A stretch of 64,000 bases of DNA. It comes from Mesotaenium endlicherianum. Its lineage: Eukaryota; Streptophyta; Zygnematophyceae; Zygnematales; Mesotaeniaceae. The notes under the pieces are model-generated. The model saw only the letters and a program-made list of their open reading frames with translations. It searched no databases and was not told the DNA's origin. Position 1 is the stretch's first letter. The number at the start of each line of letters is the position of its first letter. The stretch spans positions 386,492 through 450,491 of the forward strand of contig WELA01007670.1 of the NCBI GenBank assembly GCA_009602735.1. Reading direction: 5' to 3'. Both the position numbers and the translations under genes were made by a program. Below, one piece after another: positions 10,961-22,144 of the stretch.

Positions 10961-11973
10961 CACAAAGTCAACGTTTCATGTCAGTCGCACGTGTAAAAGA
11001 ACCACGTCTTGTCAGACTATTTATTTCGTTCAAAATGGCAGGGTCCTTTTTTCAGGCGATTTCGGAACTTTTCTTTGCCCGCTTTGCAGCGACAAGTCGC
11101 GAAAATTATTTGAAACTTTGTCTGGAAGAGTTGGTCGGCAGACGGGTTTGAACACTTGCCACCGGATGCAGAGAGAGGATAATACCCAACGTGCCATGCA
11201 CGTTTCCCTATCGCGGTTGTTTTTTACGCTTATAAGTAAGATATGCTGTAGAAATGAATGGTGGAAGAAAATTCACAAAATGTATCTACTGCTGCCTTTG
11301 GGCGCCAGCCAACGAGCTTGGACCCCCGCCACCGGCTGCAAGGAGCGACGCCTTACCAACGTTTCATAACATGCAATTTGCATCGAAGGGCATTTGCGTT
11401 TACATAGCATTTTATTTTCATATTTACTACTTTTCCATGTACAATCCGACGACATCAATTATGCCAAAGCTGGGAGGGCCGCTTAGCAGAGCTGTGTTTT
11501 GTACTTCCTAACTTATTTCTTAGTTGAATTATAATATTTAGAAGTATCATTACTTCTTAATCGAGTAGAAGAAGCTTTAATGAAGAGGTATAGATATGAA
11601 TCAAACTCTTAGCAAGCATGTGTAAGAACTAAGAAGTTCTTCTAAATGCCACATTTAAGAGTGACTGAACTTCGACTTAGAAATATTTTGTACGCACTAA
11701 CACTGGGAGAATCGCTTAGCAGAGCATGGTTTTTCGTACTTTCTAACTAGCTAATTGATTCAACAAAAAGACTTAGGAATATCAATATTTCTTAAACAAG
11801 TAAAATAAGCTTAAATGAAGACAAACATGATTCAAACTCTTAGCAAGCATGCATGAGAGATTAGAGGTAATCCATATCACGTAAATCATTCACACAAAGT
11901 GCAACATTGTATGAAGTCATAATGCACCAAATATTAATCTCAAATGTATTCAATTTCTCAACTTCCATTTTCT
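10961..11973. other. hAT1 3' non-coding region
   Basis: About 1 kb between the end of the transposase and the terminus. There is an internal near-repeat (GGTCGGCAGACGGG...CACCGGATGCAGAG and GGCGCCAGCCAACG...CACCGGCTGCAAGG) and A/T-rich repeats with CTTAGCAAGCATG (about 11610 and 11840). No coding signal was recognised. Confidence 0.45.
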
Positions 11974-14356
11974 TTAATATGTACATGCTACCTTTAGAAC
12001 ATACAAGTTAGCTGACTGACACATCCAGTAACCAATCGCACTTGGCCTTCTTCTTCCTAGAGCTGGAACACTAGGTCGCTCCTCCACCTCCTCTTCCTCT
12101 ACCTCCTCTTCCTCTACCTCCATCTCCTCTTCCTCACTCAACGAGGTATGCATGGCAAGATTGAGACCCTCCTCTTCGGGTGTCTCTAAGAACTCCGCTT
12201 CCTCAACCCATGCAGTGGCGACAACACTTGGTCCAAGGAAGTCCAAACTCTTCTCCTGAAGTCTCAACATAGAATGCACATACACTAACTTCTTTGCTCT
12301 AGTAGGGAGCAGCCTATTGTGAAGTGGACTATGAACAAACCCGTACTCAAACCAATTTCTCTCACATGCAGCTGCTGAACCAGATTGCGACAATATTTAT
12401 ATAGCAAGAAGCTGAAGATTAGGACAATTACTTCCATATGTTTCCCACCACTTGTGAGCAGGCATCATGGTCTTATTAGCCTTGCAAACATCATCGCCAA
12501 AATGTCACCACTCTGCCAGTAGAGCGCCAACTCTCAATCCACCAACGCTCGGTCAAGCACACTTCCTCCGACAAGGGTATTCCGCACGTTGGACCAATCA
12601 GTTAGTAGACACTTTTCAACTGCCCAAGACTCATGGTCTTGGAACTCGGGGTCCAGATAGTAGCTTGTAGCCAAACAAAGTCAAGAAGCAAACTCAGTAC
12701 ATGACAACACAATGCACTTCACAAAAAAGAGAGCAATAACAATAGCAAGCACAATAACAATAACAATGACCAGCACACAATAACAAGCATGCAAGAGAAC
12801 AATAGCCGCCGAGCAAGAAAGATGAGCAACATCAAAATAGACATTTACCCGCAGAATGTAGGGGGCTGTGAAGCTGGTCCCAGCGAGCCTTCACGTCCTT
12901 CTTAACTTGGGTTCTTTGTGCCGGTTTGAGTCCTTCAACCTCAAGCACATGCTCTTTAATGGTACTCATGCGAGCCCAGATCCCAAGAGAAGGTTGTGGA
13001 GAGTCTACTAGTCGAAGGAGAACTAGAATCGGCTTACACATGTCTACCCATACCTTCACTCGCTCCCAAAGTTCATTGTCGCAAAGTAGATCTCTAATGT
13101 TTGTAGCCTCGCCTACACAACCGTTAAATGCCGCCCACTCAAGCCACCTACTGTCAGACACCATAGCTTGTTAGGTATCCCTCACAACGATGAGTCTTTG
13201 CAAGCAAAGGAAGTTACTAGCAAACCTTATGGGTCTTGGCTTCAACAACTCTAGTTTATATTTTAGCCTTGCCCCATGCTCATGGTAAAGAGCGTGAGGC
13301 ATGTGGTAGTTTGCAACAAACTGGACCAAGTGCTTGAAGCTGTCGATTATACCCTCTAGCTCTTTTATCTTTTCTAGGTCTTTCAGCAACAGGTCCAAAA
13401 TATGAGCAACAAAAGGCGTCCAATATATGTGCGGGTACTTCTCACAAACCTTATTACAGCGAGGTACAATGTTAGCTGCAAAGTCCATGCAAAGCTATAC
13501 GACATGATCAGCCCCTACCTTCTCCACAGCCTCAAGCAGGTGATTACCAATGTAATCACCCGTCTTCTTAGCACCCTCAGTGTTGATAGCATCCATGAAC
13601 ATCTCAGTGCCTCCCACAACCATAAGCACGTTAAGAAGAGGATGCCCGCATGGATCGGTCCACCCATCTGCTACAATGCTACAACCCGTCAATAGTAGTC
13701 CCTTTTTCTGTTTCTCCTCCCAAGCTTCTATCTTTGAGACCTCTTTATGTAGTAGGGAACTTCCAAGAGGCATATCTTTCATAGGGACATACACTTAACC
13801 GGTTTCCTGAGTGTACTTACTGACAGCAACCAACATGTCCCGAAAGAACTCACTGCGAGCAACATTGAATGATGAACCAGTACCATAGAAGAAGCGAGCG
13901 ACAATCTCATGGACATTCTCAGCATTCATCTTTTGGAACATGTTACTTAGAGAGGTCTGCCCTGTCTCCCTGCCTAAGGAGGGGGACCCCCCAGCACATG
14001 CACATGCTGAGCCACTAGCACCAGTACCCCATTCATGCACACGCTTTCGTGCAGCTTGTATGGTACTCTTCCTACGTCGCATTCCTAATAGAGATCTAGC
14101 CATACCCTTGCTACGCCTAATCATGAGATCTAGAACTTCATCGGGAACCTCCTCACATTGACTTAAATCCTTACAGCCTCCCGTGAAATAGCCACAAATC
14201 CGCGTGACTCCACCAATTAACTCCCAGGGGCAGTAATTGCACTTCACCTTTGGATACGAATTCTTGGACTTTGCTTCCACAACGATGGTCACATGGCCCC
14301 ACTCTGGACCAGACCTTGCAGCAACTGCTCTAGGGGGCAAACGAGCGATCAAAGCT
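11974..14356 (-). pseudogene. hAT1 transposase (main part)
   Basis: Domains from the N-terminus: BED-type zinc finger about 14150-14300 (KVKCNYC, then ICGYFTGGC, where the zinc-binding His of hAT2 is Tyr); DUF659-like RNase H-fold region about 13180-13720 (CSIVADGWTDPCGHPLLNV); hAT dimerisation domain about 12230-12470 (AAACERNWFEYGFVHS, RAKKLVYVHSMLRL); acidic tail (EVEEEEVEE). Nonsense codons at about 13795, 13495, 13171 and 12397 break the frame; the first two are LEU and GLN codons in hAT2. The A/C-rich stretch at 12680-12830 may be an intron or insertion. A functional protein would bind subterminal repeats and cut and paste the element. Confidence 0.85.
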
Positions 14357-14820
14357 TGTAGTGAAACAAATAGATAAAGTACTTAGTGAAATATAATACT
14401 TAATCTATTCAAGACAAGGATCTTTGAACACAAGGGGTAGCTTCTTGAAAGAGAGATGGCTTCTTGAGAATTAATATATTTCTGGATTTTGGCTAGTACA
14501 AGAGTGATTCTGGAATGTCTTTCTATGTTCTAGCTCTTGTTTTATATACTTGCTACATAAGTAATTTCTAGGAAGGTGTATGTTGTTGTGTTGGCACCCA
14601 ACACATCCCAAAACTTGCCACCTCTTTCTAGAATAATGTACACATGTCCTTCTCTTCTAGGTCTTTCCTCTAACTTCAAAAATGCCTTAGAAGGTTCAAA
14701 GAACATGAACCAAGTCACAAGAGTACCTATTCACACTTGAATCCACACAATACTACTCCAAATATATTTGAAAACTTTAAAATATATACAAACTAATATA
14801 TAATAACTTAAATCACTACA
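14357..14820 (-). repeat. C1 3' LTR
   Basis: 464 bp, near identical to 20458-20923, with TGTAGTGA...TCACTACA inverted ends. Confidence 0.92.
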
Positions 14821-15573
14821 TCACCCCCCCGACAGAAAAAAGCGACGTCTCGGCGTGTCAAGTAAGGTCTTACACATGTGGAGCAGACTAGTCAACAGCT
14901 TCAAGTCAGATGCCACACATGTGAAGAGGATTAGTCCAAGGCGACAAGTCAAGTGCTACACATGTAAGGTAGACTAGGCAAGGTCGTGGGTGGTGTGACC
15001 TTATTGGCTAGCCTACTCCTTGATGATAAAGAAAATTGTACAAGTTGGCCCAAAATCTGCCACAAGTTCAAAAGATAATACCGTCCACAGAACTGCTCCA
15101 AATCTGATAATTTGAATGCCAAACGGACCGCGTCGAAGAACTCTACCAGGTCATCGAATTTAACAGAATTCTAATCTCTGGAGTGTCGTTGAGAGCTGAG
15201 AGAGTAGGCACTCCAAATCAGTGAAGAAACTTCTGAAAATCATAAGTCCTTCTATGCTTCTTCAAACTCTGCAAACTAAGTCTCAAACTGAGTGCTGTAA
15301 GATGTTCTACCAGAGTCTTGAGTTTCAAAGCATTCCAAGTTCAGGGGAGGGCACAATTTCAGAAGGCATATTCTGCCCTAACAATGCCAGCAGCCTGACC
15401 CCTTTTCTACTTAGAGCATCATATCTCTCTCACCAGAGCTCTAAATTGAGCAAACTTGGACTCTAAATGGACTATAGCCAGTTGAATTTTCAGAATTTAT
15501 TATGCAAAGACCTATTACCCGTAGCAGTTTTAGTTTTCTGTTCAGAATTGCAAGAAGAGAAAAGTGTCTAATC
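14821..15573 (-). other. C1 3' untranslated region and PPT
   Basis: Next to the LTR the minus strand reads CGGGGGGGTGA (14821-14831), the likely polypurine tract. The remaining 740 bases up to the chromodomain stop at 15574 hold no recognised domain. Confidence 0.6.
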
Positions 15574-16869
15574 TCAATTTTTCCTCTTTCTTGTTCTTGC
15601 AGGCTGCCTCCAAGGGGTCTTCTGCTGCTTCTTGATGGTGGCAGGCTGCCTCCCTGAAGTCTTCGGGCTTCTAGTAGAGAGACTTGGGGCTGGTCTAAGA
15701 TGGGGGTTGGCGGCATGGAAGCGCTTCAACTTTCTCTGAACTTTGTCAAGGTAGTGCGCCGCCACCCAACTATTCTCCGAATCTGGATATCCTTTCCACT
15801 TGATCAAGTATTGCTGCTGTCTCCTGAAATTTCTCATAGCCACTATGTCTTCCACTTCGTACTCCAAATGATCATTCATTATTGTTGGGGCTGGTGGGGT
15901 TGTCACACGTCCTGGGAACTTGTTGTCGGGTTGCACATATGGTTTGAAGAGGGAAGCGTGGAATATGGGGTCGATGTGCATAGTCTGGGGAAGTTCTAGC
16001 TTAAAAGCAACGGGTTGACTTGCTGGATAATCTTGAAGGATCCCAAATACTTGGGAGAGAACTTGCTGCCGGGAGGCCTATTGTTTAGAGAAATATTCTT
16101 GGACGATAGTAACACGTTGTCACCCACTCTGTACGTAATTTTTCTTCTGGACCTGTTTGCCACTCTTGCTTGAGCATCTTGCGCCTGGTGGAGCTTTCTT
16201 CGCTGCTTCTAATGTCTCCGTAAAATTTGTTGCTGCAGGAACTTCATCATGGCCAGCCGTGAAACTCAGCCGCGTGGTTGGATGGAAGCCATAGTTGAGG
16301 AAGAATGGGAACTCTTGGGTAGAGGCCTGCGTCGTGTTGTTGTAGGCAAACTCCAGGGGGGTCAAGTACATGTCCCAATCTTGCTCCAGAGTAGACACGT
16401 AGGCCTTTAGAGAGGTCTTTAGAGTAGGATTCATACGCTCAGTTTGCCCATCTGATTGCGGGTGGTAGGCAGTCGACATATCCAGCGATGTACCCAAGTT
16501 CTTGAAGAGATTTTTTCAGAAATGGCTTGTGAATCTTGAATCTCTATCCGACACAATTCTTTTTGGTAGTCCATGGAGTCGGAAGATGTTGTCAAAGATG
16601 AGTCTTGCAAGTTGTGGTGCTGTAGCCTTAGTCGTTGTGGGAATAAAGTGAGCCATCTTGGTAAGTCTGTCCACCACCGTGAGTATTGCATTATGGCCTC
16701 GAGGTGTCACGGGCAAGTCCACGATGAGGTCCATTGAGACGTCCGTCCATTGTCTTTGGGGGATTGGTAGTGGTTGGAGGAGTTCTCCCGCCTTTTGCGA
16801 TGATGGCTTGATTCTTTGGCATCTGTCACAGCTCCTGCAGTATTCCTTGACTTGCTTAGACATGCATGG
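15574..16869 (-). pseudogene. C1 integrase and chromodomain
   Basis: Zinc-domain end with CRSCDRCQRIKP, then catalytic core at 16516-16863 (MDLIVDLPV, SDRDSRF) and 16120-16497 (STAYHPQSDGQTERMN), giving the D, D, E residues. A TGA at about 16516 separates the two Asp residues from the Glu. A one-base frameshift near 16190 is reversed by another near 16010, after which comes the chromodomain, about 15710-15869 (YLIKWKGYPDSENSW). The enzyme would have inserted cDNA with a 5-bp duplication, matching the AAGCT seen. Confidence 0.85.
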
Positions 16870-18354
16870 CTAGCAATAAGTCTTGGCTAGATCGCCCGTG
16901 GTTCTTAGGATTCCGAAGTGTCCTCCAAGAGGGTTGTCGTGTGCTTCTCGTAGAAGCAAGAGCCGGAGGTCTAAGTCATTAGGAACACATCTCTGGCCCG
17001 TGTTTTGCCTCATCCAATAATTGCCTTCTTGCTTCTTGTATGGGTTCAAGGCTGCTTCTCCGTTCTTGTAGTAAGGGTCTCTTTCATAGGCGGCTGAAAA
17101 TCGAGCTTCCAGATCTGTCTTCAGGGATGTCATCACTGCGTTTAATTGCAATCTTGAGAGGGGTTCAGCCGGGTTTGTCTTGCCAAGCTGGTACTGACTC
17201 GTGATGTTGTATTGTTGCAAGTATCCGCTCCGTCTTGCTTGTCTCCTTGAGAGATACGGCTGCGTTTGGAGGTGTTTCAACGCTTCGTGGTACGTAGTGA
17301 CCAGCACCTTGCGTCCTTCAACGATGCAGCGCCAAAACTTCAAGGCATGTACATTGCCAATGCCTCTCGCTCCGTGGTTGTATAATTTTGCTCGGCCGGA
17401 TTTAGCTTCCTTGACTTGTAGGCAATGGGCTGCAGTCCCATGCCTTGGTCTTGAAGTAGAATTGCTCCAATTGCATAGGAAGATGCATCGGTGATGACGT
17501 GGAAGGGCCAATCTGGGTTTGGACTTGGGAGTGTGAGCACCGGGGATGTCGTCAGTCTTTGCTTCATTTGTTGCTTCCTCCTCTTTCTTGGTCCAAACAT
17601 ATGGCTTGTCCTTCTTGAGTAGATCCGTGAGAGGGGCTGCTATGTGCGAGAAGCTCTGGATGAATCTCCTGTACCAATTCGCAAATCCCAAGAATGATTG
17701 GAGTTCTTTCTTGGTCGTGGGGGTTGGCCATTCCTCCACCACCGTGGTCTTCTTGGGGTCATTCTTGATGCCATCAACAGTCACGTGGAGACCTAGGAAC
17801 TCCACTTCTTGTTTGGCAAACTCGCACTTTGATTGCTTTGCAAATAGCTTGTTTTGCTTCAATACTTCGAGGACTTCTTTCAAGTGTCTCGCATGCTCTT
17901 CAAGGGTCTTGCTGTAGATAAGGATGTCATCAATGAATACCACCACAAATCTGTCCAACATGGGCTGAAGTATGGTGTTCATCATAGTCATGAAATTTGC
18001 TGGCGCGTTGGTGAGTCCAAATGGCAGGACCCTGAACTCAAAATGTCCATATCTTGTCCTGAACGCCGTTTTCTCCTTGTCAGGTTCAGCGATGCTAATC
18101 CGGTGGTAGCCGCTTCTCAGGTCCACCTTCGTGAAGTACTTGGCTCCACCCAGCCGGTCCATGAGCTCATCCATGCGCGGCAGCGGGTATCGATTCTTGA
18201 TGGTGATCTTGTTGAGGGCGCGATAGTCCACACACATCCTCAAGGTACCATCTTTCTTCTTGACAAATAGCACGGGGGCTCCAAATGGCGACTTGCTAGG
18301 TCGAATGAAGCCATGCTCCTGTAGCTCCTTAATTTGCTTCTTGACTTCGTCTAG
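16870..18354 (-). pseudogene. C1 reverse transcriptase and RNase H
   Basis: Same frame as the protease but separated from it by a TAG at 18355-18357. RT motifs are complete ([40 protein letters not shown]). A pair of compensating frameshifts near 17575 and 17345 puts the RNase H core ([16 protein letters not shown]) out of frame. The integrase zinc domain start ([10 protein letters not shown]) follows, and a TAG at 16870-16872 ends the piece. Confidence 0.87.
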
Positions 18355-19218
18355 CTACGTGTATGACATTTTGAAAGTAGGCCGAGAGATGGGCTTGCTT
18401 CCGGGCTCCAACTCTATCTTGTGGTCTACGAATCTAGTGGGGGGTAAGCCCTTGGGCAATTCCGGGGAGAATACTTCCTTGTAGTCCTCTAAGACTTCTT
18501 GTATCTCCTTGGGAACGGGGCTGCCTTCTTGACTCTCGATGTCTCTCTTGATGTCTTTTGGCGTGATCAAGGCCAAAAGAAGCACGTGTCCCATCCTCAC
18601 AAGTCTCTTGAGTTGGAGGGCGGACAATAGTATCTCGTGTGTCGGCTTCTTGATGTCTTGGGTCTGGATATTCTGGATAGCGCGCAAAATACAGATTCTT
18701 GAAGTGATGTCATTCTTGATCTTCATAGTACCGTCTATCGAATCAACTTGGGGATTGTGCTTGGTCGACCATGGCGTCCCTAGGATAACGTCGTACTTGC
18801 CCAATTGCATGGGGGAGAACACTACTCTATCCTTGAAGGACTTGATAGAGAGTGCCAAGGGGTACGTCTTCTTGGAAGAGGTAGTATAGGAGAAACCATC
18901 AGGCATCATAATCTCCTCGTCGTGGTTAAGAGTTCGCATAGTAATATCGTGCTTGGTGGCAAAATCAGCAGCAATGAAGTTGCCTTGAGCTCCGCTATCC
19001 ACCAAGATGTGGACCTTCTCTCCTCCAAGGTTACCTCTCAAACTCATTGGGGCTGGGACGTCGTCTTCAACGGGGGTCTCCACCTCACTTGTCTTGTTGC
19101 CTTCTTGTGAAGTGGGTCTTGGGGTGGTAGGCTCCTGGCCTACCGGCGCTGTCCGTTTTTTGACAACTTTTTGGGGCATGAGAGTGCACGATGGCCCTTT
19201 TCCTTGCAATAAAAGCAT
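18355..19218 (-). pseudogene. C1 retropepsin
   Basis: The frame is -1 relative to gag and overlaps its end by about 80 bases, so -1 frameshift expression is likely. The catalytic loop is ILVDSGAQGNF and the C-terminal motif VILGTPW. It continues into the pre-RT spacer (KGLPPTRFVDHKIELEPGSK) and ends at an in-frame TAG where relatives have a Glu codon. Confidence 0.83.
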
Positions 19219-20420
19219 ATTCCAGCCGTCATGAGAGCTTTTTTTTCAGCTGGGGAGAGTCTTGCTTTCACTCCTTGCTGGTTTTTTGCATCATAAGTGC
19301 CATTGGAGGGTCTTTCACTCTCTCGGGCAGCCGCGGGGTCCCTTTTAATAACTCCAATTTCCATGGGTGTGGGTCCAGATTCGGATGTGAAAGGGGCTGC
19401 GTACACCCGCGTTGCCGGTACCCGTGAAGTTGAAGGCACGGAGTGCTTGTAACCCAAGGTGTCCACCTTTTGGGCCACTTCAAGGGTCTTTGAGAAGTCC
19501 GTCAAGTCGCGTAATTCCACTTCCTTTGCCATCTTGGGTTTGAGGCCAAAGATGTAGCGGTCAATCTTCTCCTCGAGAGACATGTTGGGGATCTCAAGAG
19601 TGAGGGCGTGAAATCTGGATGTATACTCTTGAACGGACGTCGTTTGCTTGAGATGGTGGAGCTTTCCTCGGGCAATCTTCTCCGCATTGATGGGCATGAA
19701 TTGCTTCTTGAGGGCCTCACGAAAATCTGCCCATCTTGCATATGATGGTGGGGGCTCTTGGCCGAGCATGGGGTGCGCCATAGCTTGATATATAGCCGCT
19801 TGATAGTTACGCCACCATGATGTTGCTGCTCCTCTAAGTAAGGTAACGGCAAAGGGAACGTAGTCCTCCTCGGGTACTTCAAGGAATGCGAGGTACGTCT
19901 CCACTTGGTAGAGCCATAAATTCAGGTTGGCACCTTTCCCGGGGTTGAAAGTGGCGGGTTTGCCGGGCTTGATGAGTTTCCTTGCTCTTGCTGGCTCTTG
20001 TGGAGGCGCTTGAGTCGGGGCTGGATTTTGAGCATTGCTTGCAATAGGGGCAACCATGGTAGCCATAGCTTCTCTTGACGCTTGCACGGTTGCTTCATAG
20101 GTGGCCAAGCCCACATGGTTGTGGACGGTCATTAGGAAGGCTGCCCACTCATTTGCGGGAACTCCTTGTGGTGGGGTTAACTTTGCTATAGCGGCTGCCA
20201 CGGGATTTGACGGTGCTCCTCCTTGTGGTGCTTCTTGTTGTTGCAGATTTCCTTGAGTAGGCTCTCCCATCGACGCTGGAGGAGGGTGTGCTCCTCCTTG
20301 TGGTGCTTCTTGTTGTTGCAGATTTTCTTGAGTGGGCTCTCCCATCGGCGCTGGAGGAGGGTCTCTTGAAGAGGAAGGGCTTCCTTCGAAAGCTTTCTGT
20401 TGGTCTTGAGGATCGGCCAT
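19140..20420 (-). CDS. C1 Gag
   Basis: Uninterrupted 426-codon frame starting MADPQDQQKAF, 25 bases from the PBS. The N-terminal region has two tandem copies of a Pro/Gln-rich unit (SMGEPTQGNLQQQEAPQGGA), visible in DNA as a roughly 60-base repeat near 20220-20350. A capsid-like Retrotrans_gag region follows (WLYQVETYLAFLEVPEED), then one zinc knuckle CFYCKEKGHRALSC. It is the only C1 gene still fully open. Confidence 0.87.
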   Translation of the reverse strand: MADPQDQQKAFEGSPSSSRDPPPAPMGEPTQENLQQQEAPQGGAHPPPASMGEPTQGNLQQQEAPQGGAPSNPVAAAIAKLTPPQGVPANEWAAFLMTVHNHVGLATYEATVQASREAMATMVAPIASNAQNPAPTQAPPQEPARARKLIKPGKPATFNPGKGANLNLWLYQVETYLAFLEVPEEDYVPFAVTLLRGAATSWWRNYQAAIYQAMAHPMLGQEPPPSYARWADFREALKKQFMPINAEKIARGKLHHLKQTTSVQEYTSRFHALTLEIPNMSLEEKIDRYIFGLKPKMAKEVELRDLTDFSKTLEVAQKVDTLGYKHSVPSTSRVPATRVYAAPFTSESGPTPMEIGVIKRDPAAARESERPSNGTYDAKNQQGVKARLSPAEKKALMTAGICFYCKEKGHRALSCPKKLSKNGQRR

Positions 20421-20444
20421 CTTCTTGTGCTACCAAAGTGCCTA

Positions 20445-20456
20445 GCTCCAGAACCA
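20445..20456 (-). other. Primer binding site, C1
   Basis: TGGTTCTGGAGC on the minus strand, one base from the LTR. It differs from the tRNA-Met-type site of A, B and F, so family C uses another tRNA that I cannot name with confidence. Confidence 0.6.
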
Positions 20457-20457
20457 C

Positions 20458-20923
20458 TGTAGTGAAACAGATTGATAAAGTACTTAGTGAAATATAATAC
20501 TTTATCTATTCAAGACAAGGATCTTTGAACACAAGTGGTAGCTTCTTGAAAGAGAGATGGCTTCTTGAAGGTTAATATATTTCTGNCGAATTTTGGCTAG
20601 TACAAGAGTGATTCTGAAATGTCTTTCTATGTTCTAGCTCTTGTTTATATACTCGCTACATAAGTAATTTCTAGGAAAGTGTATGTTGATGTGTTGGCAC
20701 CCAACACATCCCAAAACTTGCCACCTCATTCTAGAATAACGTACACATGTCCTTTTCTTCTAGGTCTTTCCTCTAACTTCAAAAATGCCTTAGAAGGTTC
20801 AAAGGACATGAGCCAAGTCACTAGAGTACCTATTCACACTTGAATCCACACAATACTACTCCAAATATATTTGAAATTATTAAAATATATGCAAACTCAT
20901 ATACAATAACTCAAATCACTACA
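20458..20923 (-). repeat. C1 5' LTR
   Basis: 466 bp including one N at 20586. TATATAAACAA on the minus strand (20641-20651) is a likely TATA box. Few differences from 14357-14820 suggest a modest age. Confidence 0.92.
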
Positions 20924-20987
20924 AAGCTCTAGTGAACACCCTCATTCCAACAAGCGTTGCTCCGGACGAAGTGGATGGTTGAGACAT
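20924..20987 (-). pseudogene. hAT1 transposase N-terminus
   Basis: The ATG at 20985-20987 begins MSQPSTSSGATLVGMRVFTR, nearly identical to the hAT2 start. The coding sequence is cut by C1 and resumes at 14356. An acceptor-like TTATTGCAG lies 17 bases upstream of the ATG (about 21002-21010), as in hAT2, suggesting a 5' leader intron. Confidence 0.8.
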
Positions 20988-21010
20988 GATATGCTTGAAA
21001 CCTGCAATAA

Positions 21011-21389
21011 CGGAGAACAGCAACCAGTAAGAGACAAGAAGAATATGCCAGTCAAACAAGCAAAAGAGATATATTAGGCAAGCAAGAGAGCAGGAAGCCC
21101 CAACAAAAGCAAGCAAGGGGCTGGCAGCCCGCCCCGACAAAAACAAGTCTGGGGCTGGCAAGCAGCCCCCCAAAACCAAAATGGGGGTTGGCAGACAGCC
21201 CCACAAAACCAAGCAAGGGGCTGGCAGCCCGCCCCCACTAAAATCCTAAACAGCAAGCAAAGGCAAGCCAGCTCGCCCCGACTAAAACCTTAAGACAGCA
21301 AGCAAGGGATTGGCAGCCAGCCCTGACAAAAGCAAGCAAGGGGCTGACAACTAGCCCCGACAAAACTCAAAAGCAAGCTCGAGGCTAAC
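21011..21389 (-). repeat. Remnant of hAT1 hairpin minisatellite
   Basis: Degenerate repeats built on GGGGCTGGCTGCCAGCCCC plus TTGCTTGCTTTTGTC, in the same position relative to the transposase as in hAT2. Only the transposase-proximal few hundred bases remain because B2 starts at 21390. Confidence 0.8.
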
Positions 21390-22110
21390 TGTAATAAATC
21401 AGTATATTAGTTGATATAATATTCATTTAAATATAATAGTTAATCAAGTTCAGCCTGCTGAACTCTAGTTAATAATCAGTCTGCTGGACTTTATAATTAA
21501 TATTAGTTTAATGACTCGGCCGAAAGCAGCAGGCTGAAGTCAACTTAAGTCAGCTTGCTGACACGTTCTTTGACAGCCAGCTGACTTCCGTACTCGGTAG
21601 CAGCGAACTGCCTCGATATGCATCTAAGTGTGGTATGCTAGATGAATCGCCAAATGACATCCCTATAATGGATGGCGATTCGGGATGATGGGAGATGGCG
21701 GTGGATTTGGTTAACCGAGGTCCTACCAACGTGGTTAACTCCCGGGTAGGCGGTGCCATCGCACTGACCGTTGAACAGTAAACTCATTCCATGTACATAT
21801 GCTAGGCATTACTCTCGAGTTCGGCATTCGGAAACGAGGCCAACTCTCTTGTACTGCTCACTGAGAGGGATCTGAATCCAAGGCGAGAAGCCATTGATAC
21901 GCACTGTTATCTAACCTTGCTTATGTATGAGTTTACTGATTTGCATTATTGATGCTAGTTTACTCGCATTTGACTTACGAGTATTATTCACTGCTAGTGT
22001 GTTGTCCTTTGCCGTTTAACCAGTTAACGGAAAATACCATAAAGATTACTTGCTGATATAAAGATCTTTATTAATTGTTAATCGCCTATTTGGTAAGTCA
22101 ATTCATTTCA
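21390..22110 (+). repeat. B2 5' LTR
   Basis: 721 bp, TGTAATAAATC...TTCATTTCA. U3 has the row of CAGC/GCTG dyads and the conserved GGTTAACCGAGG block; the 3' end has TATAAAG and GGTAAGTC. Confidence 0.9.
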
Positions 22111-22111
22111 G

Positions 22112-22123
22112 TGGTATCGGAGC
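22112..22123 (+). other. Primer binding site, B2
   Basis: TGGTATCGGAGC one base after the LTR. Confidence 0.82.
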
Positions 22124-22144
22124 AGATATCACAGTCTTCTTTGC

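Larger units (their letters stand above)
14357..20923 (-). mobile_element. C1: family C Ty3/gypsy chromovirus inserted in the hAT1 transposase
   Basis: A complete LTR-to-LTR element bounded by the 5-bp target duplication AAGCT (14352-14356 and 20924-20928). LTR ends are TGTAGTGA...TCACTACA. Order on the minus strand: 5' LTR, PBS, gag, protease, RT, RNase H, integrase, chromodomain, PPT, 3' LTR. The insertion lies within the coding sequence for the region before the BED finger, and the hAT frame resumes on the other side, as comparison with hAT2 shows. Several stops and frameshifts make it non-autonomous. Confidence 0.93.
10826..21389 (-). mobile_element. hAT1 DNA transposon, interrupted by C1 and truncated by B2
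   Basis: Its left (3') end starts with CAGGGTTACGCC, the same 12 bases that start hAT2 at 56197. It holds a hAT transposase pseudogene on the minus strand (11974-14356 plus 20924-20987) and, upstream of the transposase, the last few hundred bases of a hairpin minisatellite. C1 is inserted in the exon carrying the BED finger; B2 replaces the 5' end. Confidence 0.85.

Noticed and set aside
10961-11973. Possible host exons in the hAT1 3' region
   Set aside because: Short frames only, A/T-rich with internal repeats; no motif and no splice pattern that holds together.
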